A DNA stretch of 64,000 nucleotides, taken from Fomes fomentarius. Taxonomy: Eukaryota; Basidiomycota; Agaricomycetes; Polyporales; Polyporaceae. The position numbers and the translations under genes are program-made. Below the pieces are notes generated by a model, which was given only the letters and a program-made list of their open reading frames with translations, made no database searches and was not told the DNA's origin. Shown here in pieces: positions 14,616-24,456 of this stretch. Every line of letters starts with the position of its first letter. Positions within the stretch are counted from its first letter, which is position 1. The stretch spans positions 310,001 to 374,000 of the forward strand of contig JABYQN010000005.1 of assembly GCA_022606135.1 (NCBI GenBank), in the 5' to 3' direction.

Positions 14616-15275
14616 CTATATGGCAGTAGCAAGTCCTCCTTGAACTCGCTGTCTGGGTCTGGGTCTGGTGCCGTGTACGAAAGCATCCGATTTCGATTCC
14701 GATTCGTAAGATTATTCGTTGTGATACGTATACGTTTGTGTGGGCGTGGACGTCCCTACTATACATGTACATTCGGTGATCATGGGCATATCATTATCCA
14801 AGTTTTGCTATGTTGTTTTGGTCCTCTGGACTCTGGCTGTTGTTGAGCTATCCTCTTGGAGTCAGACAGTTGTCTCACACTGTAGGTCTGAACTCTCGAG
14901 TCATTTCTGCGCTGTCGTTCCGCTGTTGTTGTTTTATGCATTTCGCGCTCTCGATGTAATTGTAAACTACATAACAACCTTAGCCATTCAAAATTGGTTA
15001 TTCTTCAGTAGGCTGGCACTGTTAATTACAACTCATGCCGTGTCTTTTTACGCGTTCGCTGGACAGCTCCGGAGTGACTCGACGAACGTCATGATCAGTA
15101 GGAGTCAACAAACGCTGTGCGCGCCTACAAAATCTGGATAGGGGATAGCCGGCGTATGCCGAAATGAGCTATATAGCTGTTCCCAAGCCACCGGCTGTCC
15201 CTGCCCGCCTACTGGGAATTATCGAGCACACCGACGACAACGACGACCAGCGACAAGACTTACGCTTCTGACAAG
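14616..15275. other. Intergenic region before the uL5 gene
   Basis: Holds the 3' region of the hypothetical gene and the promoter of the ribosomal protein gene; T-rich on the plus strand between 14800 and 15060. A TATATAGC-type motif lies at 15169-15176, about 100 bp before the uL5 start. Nothing else recognised. Confidence 0.45.
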
Positions 15276-16045
15276 ATGGTCCGTCTCGCTTCACCTCCGC
15301 CTCCTCCTGATGCTGTCGAACCTGTCGCTGAAACTTGCGCTCCTCTAGGCCGAGCAAAAAACCGCCCCTCGAACCCCATGAAGGAGCTCCGGATTGACAA
15401 ACTTGTCATCAGTGCGTCTCTCTCTCTTGCTAGTGTGTCCAGCCCGTCCCATCCTGAGCGTATCCTCGTATCCCCACCCAAAACTCCCTCGAACGAACGA
15501 ACGAACGAAACGCAAACAGACATCTCCGTCGGCGAATCCGGCGATCGTCTGACGCGGGCGTCGAAGGTGCTGGAGCAGCTCACGGGGCAGACCCCAGTCA
15601 CGTCCAAGGCGCGGTACACGGTGCGCCAGTTTGGGATCCGGCGCAACGAGAAGATCGCCGCGCACGTCACCATCCGCGGGCCCAAGGCCGAGGAGATCCT
15701 CGAGCGCGGCCTCAAGGTCAAGGAGTACGAGCTCAAGCGCCAGAACTTCTCCGAGACCGGCAACTTTGGCTTCGGCATCCAGGAGCACATCGACCTCGGT
15801 GCGCGGTACGACCCCACGATCGGCATTTTTGGCATGGACTTTTACGTCGTCATGGGCCGCCCCGGCGCCCGCGTCGCGAGGAGGAAGCAGAAGAAGGCCC
15901 GGGTGGGCTTCCAGCACCGTATCAGGAAGGAGGACACGGTGGCCTGGTTCAAGCAGCGGTTCGACGGTATCATCTTGGTATGTCGTCCTTTGTGCGTGCG
16001 TTCGGGGTGTTGCTGATCGAACGTTCACATCCCCAGGCGAAGTAG
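15276..16045 (+). CDS. RPL11: 60S ribosomal protein L11 (uL5)
   Basis: Model join(15276..15411,15520..15977,16037..16045); the last exon is only three codons (Ala-Lys-stop). The core is unmistakable uL5: [89 protein letters not shown] and [14 protein letters not shown]. uL5 sits in the central protuberance of the large subunit next to 5S rRNA. The N-terminus is uncertain. Read straight through, it carries about 30 extra residues (Pro-rich) compared with the family; splicing 15283..15348 (weak donor GTCTCG, acceptor CTCTAG) gives [16 protein letters not shown], closer to the usual length. Intron 1 contains a GAAC tandem run at 15491-15508. Confidence 0.93.
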
Positions 16046-16318
16046 GGGTTTTGTATCATATGTTTATGCTATCGTCGCTGCTATGACCACTGTACGCCAT
16101 GCCACTCCGCCATGCACCCAAAACACGCTGTCATTGCATTTTTTTCCACCGGACGTCCCTTTGTCTGCTAGAGTCACGCCAAGTGTCAACCCAACACGAA
16201 CGGTAGGTGTGAACATGCGTTGATACTGCACTCAAAATGCGCGGATTCGTGTAAAGACAAGACCACAATGGTTTAGTATACAGTGTACATTTCTATCTCT
16301 TCAGGCTCTAGGATCGAA

Positions 16319-18182
16319 TCAACCACCAAACCTAGCCAAACGTCGCCTCCTGATCTCCTCCATGCTGAGCTGCTCAGGCTCTGCTTCCGTAGCGTCACTT
16401 TCCGACTCAGTCTCGATATCTGAAGATGCCTGGCGCTGTAGCGGTGGAGGCGGAGAGGCATGGGCAGGTGGCGTTGACTCTTGTGAAGGGCGCTGGGGAA
16501 TGACTGGCTGTGGGCTAGGAACGCGGAAGCCAGGAGGGACAGTTTCCATAGATGCCCTTAGCGCGGCCTGCAGCTCCTGGTCCTCATCATCGTATACCCT
16601 ATGTTGGTGCCATGCAGGCGGCGCTCTCGGCGGAGGGGCAGGCAAGTCGTCTCCGTCTTCGTCTTCATCTTGTGGCGCGTGGCTGGACCCTTGAGCCTGC
16701 GCCATCGCTTCGCTCTCTGCGATTGCACGTCGAAGCATCTCGTCCTCGTCTTCCTCGTCACCTCCGCGCGCCTGCCGCAGCCGCGCTGCGGCGTTCATGC
16801 GCGCGATCTCGTCCTGGTATTGCTCTTGCAGAGCATACTCCTGCGCGCGCTGCATGTGTTCCATGATCGCTCGTTGGCGCGCCATGCTCGCTGCGACGGG
16901 GTCGACGGGTTCTGGCTCTGGCTCTGGGTCGGCGTGGGCTTGGGGTATGACGATGTCTTCATCGTCCGAGTCGATCACTTCGTACTCTCTCTGGATAGGT
17001 ATGCGAGAGGAAGTCCGGGAAGGCGGCTGCTGCCGTCCGCGGGCAGCAGGTTCAAACCGTTGCGGGATGTAGTCGCCGTAGTCGCCGCCTCCGAGAGATG
17101 CCTGCAGCGCCCTCTGCAACTCGACGTCTTCGTCCTCGAGACCTTCGACGCCGTGCATGGCGGTGGAGGAAGAAGATGCGTGTGCTGCGGTGTAGGAGTT
17201 TGAGAAGTTGCCTGCTGCGTCCTCCGGAATCGAGGCAAACAGCTCGTCAGCCTCTACGCGCGGGAGGGCGATTTTGGCTGACGGGTCCTGCTGAATCGCA
17301 GCGAAAATGGAGTAGCCTACAGGCGGAGTGAGTGAGCGATCGATAAGAGCAGCCGACGGGTATGATGACCGCTCACCCTCTTCTTGAGCTTGCTGTAGGA
17401 ACATGCCCAGGTAGAGTTTCCCGATGCGCTCTGGGCGGACATTGAAGGAGTTGAGGTTGAACCAGTGGCCGCCTCCTGGATCGGCCTCGAGGGCAGGATC
17501 GGGTGACACGCTTCCGAAGCGGCGGAGTGTGTACCAGTGCTGGGCGTGGTTCAAAATGAATGCCATCTGGGTGCTAAGGAGATCTGTGGGTGAGATAGAT
17601 GTGGATGTGGATACGCGGTGGTGGCGTACTGAGGATGCTGGTGGTAGGGTCGTAGTTCTTGGGCACCCCATGGTACGAGACTAATGCGGGAATCAGGGAT
17701 CAATGGATGGGGCGGTTGTTATAAAGGATCGTAAACGGACCTCAGGTTGAAGCTGTCAGACAATGCCTTCTGGAGCACCTGCACCGAGAAGAACCCTGCA
17801 TCACACTGAGCGGCGCATTATCGCGATAGATGGCACAGTGATACGCACCGGTGTCATCCATGTTGTTGCTCGTGGTCGCGCGTTCAGTTTGATCTAATTC
17901 TCGCTGTTCATGCTCGTCTAGCTCTCGAGCGATCTCCGAAAGATCTGGTGCAGAGAACTGTTACAACACAAACGTCAGAGCTGTGGGCGCGAAGACGTTC
18001 ATCATGCACTAACATACTGGCCTTCTGTAAATCGCGAAGAGTCTTTCAGTATCGCGACACAGGTTGGAAACACGATGGGACATACGAAGCAACGAGTTCA
18101 GCGCGTGCTGAGCGCAAAGCATTTCTCCTGGCTGCTGTGTTTCATGATAGATGGATGGAATGAGGTCGTGGACGGCCGCCAT
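16319..18182 (-). CDS. Ataxin-3-type Josephin deubiquitinase with three UIMs
   Basis: Model complement(join(16319..17316,17377..17573,17630..17680,17741..17795,17849..17957,18014..18024,18086..18182)), 505 aa. The Josephin domain fills residues 1 to about 190: catalytic Cys in GEMLCAQHALNSLLQGQYF, catalytic His in ILNHAQHWYTLRRFG, and the GGHWFNLNS segment. The C-terminal half is acidic and Gln/Ala-rich and contains three ubiquitin-interacting motifs: EDVELQRALQASLGG, DEMLRRAIAESEAMAQ and DQELQAALRASMETV. It therefore should cleave and bind polyubiquitin, as ataxin-3 does. Exon 2 is an 11-nt microexon (18014..18024) encoding part of LQGQY. The acceptor at 17573/17574 was chosen to restore frame into TQMAFILNHAQHW. 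The start lies 319 bp from Atg27 in a head-to-head arrangement. Confidence 0.88.
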
Positions 18183-18501
18183 GGTGGTGTGGGTGAGCAA
18201 GGACGATGCCCAGGCTCCCTATATATGGTGGATCGGAGGTAGTGGTGGCGCAGGTAGAAGAGACTGACGCGTCTCGCGTACGCGTCCTCGAAAGTACATG
18301 ATGTACAGCACTAGTCCCCAGGGTCCTGCTACCTGACGCGTGTCTTACATAAGTACACAGCGGGGTCCTGGAGGACGCGACTGGATGGGCGACGCGCGCG
18401 CACAACTCAAGTTACCATCCATCACTCCATACTGCTCCTGCTGCCAACGACGACCGACCCTGTCTCCTCTCCTTTTCTAGCTCGCCGCCACCGCACCCGG
18501 C
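18183..18501. promoter_or_regulatory. Bidirectional promoter, ataxin-3-like / ATG27
   Basis: A 319-bp gap between two divergent starts. It contains a TATATATGG-type motif at 18219-18227 and repeated ACGCGTC/GACGCG motifs at 18267-18284 and 18336-18342. A TATA on one side and GC-rich repeated hexamers are visible; which gene each serves is inference. Confidence 0.5.
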
Positions 18502-19623
18502 ATGTCTCCCTACAGACACACCGTCTCGCGTATCGTCTTCCTCACGCTCGTTTCCGCACTCGTCGCAGCCCAGGACGAGCAGAAGCCATTCGACTGCCAT
18601 ATTACCTCTGGTGAAGACCAGTATGACCTAACTTCCCTAGCGGGCGAGCATGCTGCGTCGCGTGAGGTCCAGCAACCACCCTCTGTCCTGGAAGAGAAAG
18701 TTACGTTCAATCTCTGCGAGGACCTCAAACGTGTAAGCAGTGTCCCGGACGACGACCAGGTGCGTAGGCATGCGGCGGGTGCGTGAAGTCACTGGGGCTA
18801 ATTGTCAGGTGTGACTCGGACAGTGTCCGTCGGGCACACGAGCTTGCCTCATACGAACCGACAAGAAGAATGCACACAGTCCCCGAGTCGTTTCTGTCGT
18901 ACCCCTCGCGAACTCTTCAGCAAGTGCGGTTACGTATGACCAGCTGTCCTGTAAGCTACCCTCGTATTGTTCATGTCATTTTCTTACACCCTGCTGTAGC
19001 ACCGAAGGGCCTGGATCTGACGTTTGGTGGCGCGTGGTATCCCGTGGATGCCAAACCTGCACCACAATACTTCCATCTCAAGCTTCTATGCGATACAAAT
19101 GCAGAAGAATTGAAGGTCGACTTCGTCTCCTACAATGGCACCGATCTCTGGTTAGAGACGAAGACTCCCGCCGGTTGTCCATTACGCGGGCCACCACAAG
19201 ACGATGATACGAAGAAACCAGAAGATGGCGGAGGGGACAAAGGCCCGGGAGGGGAGAAGGAGGAGGAAGTGGGCTCTGGGCTCGGCTATTTCTTCCTACT
19301 GTAAGTGACTTGCCTTACGTGCCTCGTTGGTGTGCGTCGATTAATTGACGTGTATGCTCTTACCAGATTTTTCCTTGCCTTCGCCGCGTACTTCGGTTTG
19401 GGGGCATACTACAACTACTCAACATATGGCGCCACTGGCACTGACCTCATACCGTACGTCGTGTCTGAGCTATCTTTGTCGCTGCTCTCGGCTTATCCAA
19501 ACCTGCAGACATCGCGACTTCTGGCGAGAGGTGCCGTACATGCTCAGAGACCTTGTGTCGCACATCTGCTCTGCGGTCCGGCCACGACAAGCAACGAGTC
19601 GAGGAGGGTACATCGCAGTATGA
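18502..19623 (+). CDS. ATG27: Autophagy-related protein 27 homologue
   Basis: Model join(18502..18759,18824..18950,19000..19300,19367..19453,19509..19623), 295 aa. N-terminal signal peptide (RIVFLTLVSALVAAQ), a luminal Cys-containing mannose-6-phosphate-receptor-homology-like domain (FDCHITSGEDQYDLTSLAG, CPSGTRACL, LKLLCDTNAEE, FVSYNG, GCPL), an acidic stalk (KEEEVGSG), one transmembrane helix (LGYFFLLLFFLAFAAYFGLG), then AYYNYSTYGATGTDLIPHRDFW and a cytosolic tail ending GGYIAV. This is the Atg27 layout; the protein traffics Atg9 membranes between Golgi, endosome and phagophore. The acceptor at 18823 (not the nearer AG) was picked because only that frame gives CPSGTRACL and VVSVVPLA. Confidence 0.87.
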
Positions 19624-20405
19624 CTGCACGCGCGCGCAGCTGCGTCTCCGTAGCAGGGCAGTGTCGCCGCGCCGCTGTCGCGTTTGGGACGTGCTGCGGT
19701 ATTAAAGTGGATGGCTTGTCAAGCGATTGGGCGATTGACAGCTGTGTTGCATTGCTCTCCTATGCTATTATACTCGCCTTCGTTGGATATATCGGTCTGG
19801 ATATGCTCACCTTAATCAGTACTCGCAATCGTACTCGTAGACTACACACGCACATGGACAGTTGATCCTTGCGGCGACTGGTCGTTTCCGAAGCCAAGAT
19901 CCTGCAGCAAATATCCGCGGCATTCTGAGGGAGCTTGTGCATTATAAGGTTTGACAGAAGCGTCTGGGTCACTATATGGATCTTCCATAATTGCGGTAAA
20001 ATGGAGACGAAACGGGTCCAAAAATCTACTTTGGTGTTTCGTCAGTTCGTTCCGTGGGATCGCACACTCGTGGACGGCTCAGGATCCACAAGAGGCGAAT
20101 TCTCGCATATATTATTTTGGAGGAGCATCGCGGAACCAAAACGGGATGGCGGGTGGGCGTCTGTGCGATACTTGCTGGTCACCTTGTGGTGAGCTCGCGT
20201 TTTCGCCCGCCCTAGTCTGATGGCCCACAGCCGCGGCAGTGGTGGTTTCATCACCAACTTTCATGCGGCTGGGCGATTTGACCGCGTCACGGACCGCTGT
20301 CGCGGGACCCAAGGATACCAACATCGCGTCGCGTCGCGCTGTCGCTTCTTCCCCTCACCATTATTAGTTCGTGTCCTGTCCGACTTGCCTTGACCTTCTG
20401 CGTAG

Positions 20406-22414
20406 ATGGCTCGCGTGTATGTCGTGACTGTGGGGAGAGAAACTGGGGTCTTCGACGACTGGTGAGTGTTATTCTGCTTCTGAGTCCATTACCGCAGCAC
20501 ATGGGTGTGGGCATCAACAAGTTCTCCGCTCGTTCAACTCTCTAGGAGAGGCTTCTTGCGTGGAGGTGGTGTCTGACGATGTATTCGGTGGATGTAGGCT
20601 GAAGGTCCAAAGTTTGACCATCGGTGTGCCCGGGAGTGCGTACAGACGATGCAGAAACTATACAGAGGCGGATCGTTACTTACGCGATGCCATGAACGAG
20701 GGCCGGGTGGAGAAAGTCCGTCTCGCGCCCGACCGACGTGACTCCGGGCGTGCTGAGCCCGAACAGAACAGGGCCCAGAGGGCCCATAATCAGCATCAAG
20801 AGACAAGACGAGAGGTGAAGAGAGAAGAGAGAAGAGCCGGAAGAGGAGCATCGTCGAGAACTGGGAGTGCGAGCACAACGAACGGTCGCGCAGTGCGGAA
20901 TGCCCTGATTGCTGCTGCAGTAGAGGACGTGAAACGAGAGAAAGAACAGAATGGGAACGGGGTATACAACGCTGGCAGCGCCAGCGCGAGGGAGTTTCGC
21001 AGGCCAGAGCCGTCGTCGCGCACGGGGGTTGCAGGAAGGTACTCGGGACGGAGGACGAACGAGGTCGCGACAGCGTCCCCACGTCTTCCCTATCCGTCTG
21101 CTCGAACGGGTGCGTCTGCGTCTGTTGTCCGAACTTCCCCTCAAGGCATCGCCCGTCCGGCCGTGCGCCCGGTTCGTCAAGTGCAACAGGGTGCGAAGAC
21201 ATCAAGTAGTCTGTCCACAAGTTCCTCGCCGCCAACTGCCGTCACGCAGACCAGGAATGTCTTCTCGAGCTCTGAGAGCGCGAATGTTTCTCCAAGATAT
21301 GCGCAGTCGTTGTCGTATGCGTCGTCCCCGGGGAACTCGTCTGCTGGGATGCGTTCTCCTCCGATTGCATCGAGTGACCGTAGAAGCCGTCTTTCGTCCC
21401 CTTCGTCCCTTGGCACCCGTTATTTTCCTGAAGACTATCCAGCGCGTCAAGCGCAGGCACACGCAGCCCAGAGAGGCCCAAGACTGTCCGACGAAGTGTC
21501 CGAATACGCAACAGCCCCGAACACGCCCGAGATGCCCGACGTCGACCTGCCTGACTTGAACAGTACGAGCATCGCGATTGAGTGCATGGACGTGAGGTCT
21601 CCCGTGGTGTCGCCGCCGCAGCCACCACCACAAGGAATGACGACGTCGACGAGTAACAACACATCGAGCCGTCGCAAGACTCCTGTCACTCGATCACTCA
21701 GTGACGCTCAAGTCCAAACGGAGGCACGGCTACGCCAGCTTGCTGAAGCCATCGTTCAGACTGCGTCGCCAACAGAGAGGCGATATATCAACGATGAGGC
21801 ACAGACCTCGACTCCTCGTGCGATACCACTGCGCGCAACAGCGAGTGAAGGAGTCAAGTCCTTTGGCGAGCAGGGTATATGCGCCTGTAGACATCCCGAT
21901 TATATCTGTCGGCGTTGTGGTCGCACACCTACGCATGTTATGGGGCCCGTTGACAGTCACTTAGCGTCTGCGACGCCAGTGTCGGCAGCTTCGCCTTCCT
22001 CCCCCTCTTCTGTTCGCACGTCGGGGTCCTTTGAGACGCCTTCAATCCGTGCGTCCACCGACAGCCAATCCGTGCAGTCGCCTCAGGGAGGTAACACGCC
22101 TTTCATGGGGCCGAGCGAGCGGAACATGGATGTAATGTCCAGTGTGTTGAGCATCCAAGCCGCGATGGACACCATGCACTTCTCCGAAAGGGGCGGAGGG
22201 CCAGGCCACACGGCAGTGGTGCACGATGTCGCCTTCGATCCTCGTTCGCCCCTCCAACGTGGGACGACCGTTCCTGCGGGGTGCGTGCTTGCTCTGGTCA
22301 GCATTGGCAACTATTATATTCACTTACATTTGTCGGCTTCCCAGAACTTCCGGATCTGCTGCACGGCCATCGCCTGCGATGGTGCCTCGGAACAGCCTCC
22401 TGTTCTCGCTTTGA
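20406..22414 (+). CDS. Protein with N-terminal viroplasmin / RNase H1-N domain and long disordered tail
   Basis: Model join(20406..20461,20598..22280,22345..22414), 602 aa. Residues 1 to about 60 (VYVVTVGRETGVFDDW, then IGVPGSAYRRCRNYTEADRY and L) match the small nucleic-acid-binding fold found at the N-terminus of eukaryotic RNase H1 and in caulimovirus inclusion protein: an aromatic VVxVGRxxGVF strand, Trp, then a GxPGxxYRR strand and a YTEADRYL helix. No RNase H domain follows. The rest is Ser/Pro/Arg-rich and probably disordered, with an Arg/Glu-rich segment near 90-130 and a possible zinc-type Cys cluster CACRHPDYICRRCGRTP near residue 460. In this fold the domain binds RNA/DNA duplex; the role here is unknown. 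The 136-nt first intron is longer than its neighbours. The last exon is chosen because it continues the low-complexity style. Confidence 0.72.
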
Positions 22415-23568
22415 CTGGCTGGACCAGTGCGCGACATAAGAGTGTCGTCCCACACATACTTCATGTCACCCCCGTATGTATTTCGTCGAGTATGCTGATG
22501 TATTTGGACACCTTTCTTGGTTATATGCGCTGTTGTCCGGTCGTTGAAACGTTGGAGAGATGTCGTCTGCTTGTAGTGGACGTCCTTGCAGACACTCTAG
22601 AAGGCAGGCGTGCATATGGTGGTTGTTGAACAAGAGGCGGGCAAGCGATGCCCCGGGCTCGTACGGATATCATGTTTTCTGCTTCCCAGGACAACACGAT
22701 CACGTGACACGCGTTTCGACTCATTATGATTGCCTCTTTCGGACGCGTCTGACGCTGCACCGATTTGGTCAAACATCCGGAACCGCGAGCGTTTTGCATT
22801 GGCAAGCCTCACGGCAATTTGAGGGACTGGTGAGTGCTCCTGATCATGCTAGTGCTCCATACTGGTCCATAGCCGGCGTTGGGAAGAGAGAATAGTAGCC
22901 TTGCGGCTAGTAGTTAGATGACGTTTCAACTTACACACAGAATTCGCAATTTCCTTTTTGCTATAGGCCTGTATGCACAGTGTGTAGTAGCCAAGCGGGG
23001 AATGAGAAGATGAGAAGACACATGCTGAGTCCCCTTGAGGGCAGCATGTGAGACTCTCTACATGTGCCCCAAGGTCTGAGCAAAATAATACCACGTTCCA
23101 GGCTCTCTTTGTTGAGGTGTGAGGGCTCAACTCTCGTTGTACTGAGGTTCCGCCAAAGTCAGTCAGTGATTGTGACTACTGGCGAACGATCTTCAGTGTC
23201 TTTGGATCTAGCGCCAACGTACTCAACGCCAATCTTGACCTCATATATACACGTCCACGTTTGTAGCAGACATGCCAAGTCAGCATTCGACTTGATCACT
23301 ACATCGTTCGTTCGGCGTTGGCGACATATAGTCCTTTCCTGGAGTCACAATGCAACCAAGAGCGAACGAGGAAAGACTACGCCACGTAACTAGTCCAAGT
23401 GTTATAATAGATACCGACGCGACTGTCGACCAATATGTGATGGTACACCAGTATTGGGATCTCAGCCGAGGAAGTAAGCAATCCTTGTCGTATCTTGTTC
23501 GGGGTTGTATGACGCACTGTCAAAGAGTGTGACAGCATAGTAACGGATCCTGTGTGGACGGACTCTAC
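22415..23568. other. Intergenic region upstream of U6 3' end
   Basis: No gene could be modelled on either strand. Short open frames only; no splice-linked frames or domain motifs seen. Confidence 0.4.
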
Positions 23569-23584
23569 AAAATAAATATTGAGA

Positions 23585-23633
23585 CCCGTAGGTCTACCAC
23601 TCCGGGAAAGCGTGTCATCCTTGTGCAGGGGCC

Positions 23634-23664
<31 letters not shown>

Positions 23665-23690
23665 TTCGTATGTCACCCCGAAGGGGACAC
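23585..23690 (-). ncRNA. U6: U6 spliceosomal snRNA
   Basis: On the minus strand the 5' hairpin (GTCCCC-TTCG-GGG(U)GAC) begins at 23690. It is followed by the invariant GGAACGATACAGAGAAGATT block (ACAGAGA box at 23644-23650), then TTAGCATGGCCCCTGC and ACAAGGATGACACGC (the U4-pairing and internal stem-loop region). The core matches eukaryotic U6 base for base as I know it. The 3' end is uncertain: the first T-run on the minus strand is TTTT at 23569-23572, which would give a transcript of about 120 nt. There is no intron in the catalytic core, unlike some basidiomycete yeasts. U6 is normally made by RNA polymerase III; no TATA at -30 is evident. Confidence 0.95.
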
Positions 23691-24456
23691 TAATTAGAGC
23701 TGGGTTCGCGTCTGTCCTCGCGTAGTCTTGCATTTTGCTCGACCTTCGGGTATTCCACGGCGCTTTTGTGCGTGGAAAGATCCTCATCACGGTCCACGGA
23801 CCGACGAGCGTTAGTGTGCTTGCACATGTCTCTCCTCGACCACCACCGTCGAAGTCGCGAAGAATGGCGGACACTATGCCCAGCACTTTATTTAGCACTT
23901 GTAACACCTCGACTAGCCGACTGAACACATCTTTGCCCAAGGGAAGCCACCAGCGCGTCTCCGTGCCTATACGACTCATTCAACATCGGAAATGGTGCAC
24001 ATGGTACACTACCTTCCGCGACATCCTTGTGCCCATCCGTGCCGTACGTTCGATGCACTCCAACCACTTCCATTGAGGGCATGCTCTAGCTTCTCTGCTG
24101 CAGGTATATACGTCCGGAGTTTCCTTGATATTGCCCCTGCAGGGAACCTCGCCCAGCTGACCCGCCTTGTACTCCCATGATCACCATAGAATCACTTCTC
24201 CGTCCCGCCCATTCTGATCAACCCATGCGCTTCCGAGGTGTCAGAGAGACCAAGCTTCCCATAGGGAAAGCTCCACCTCTGGCGATCTATGCAAGTAGCG
24301 AAGCGTGACGGTGTCATGAGGCCGTCCGCCATCACTTCCGACCCCGGCTACGAACCGTATAAAGTACGGTAGGTCTCCCGAGCTCGGGTCTACGACTACT
24401 GCAGCCTGTCCATTGACGTCGACTCAACTCGACACTCGACGCCCGACACGCACAAC
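23691..24456. other. Intergenic region, U6 upstream and GH27 promoter
   Basis: Contains the upstream side of U6 (minus) and the promoter of the alpha-galactosidase (plus), with a TATAAA box at 24358-24363, about 95 bp before the ATG. No gene seen. Confidence 0.5.

Noticed and set aside
13812..14686. Two long minus-strand open frames
   Set aside because: Shadows of the plus-strand hypothetical gene, produced by its strong third-position GC.
20462..20597. Nearer acceptor CTCTAG at 20545 for intron 1 of the viroplasmin-domain gene
   Set aside because: It leads to a stop after about ten codons; the acceptor at 20597 keeps the domain in frame.
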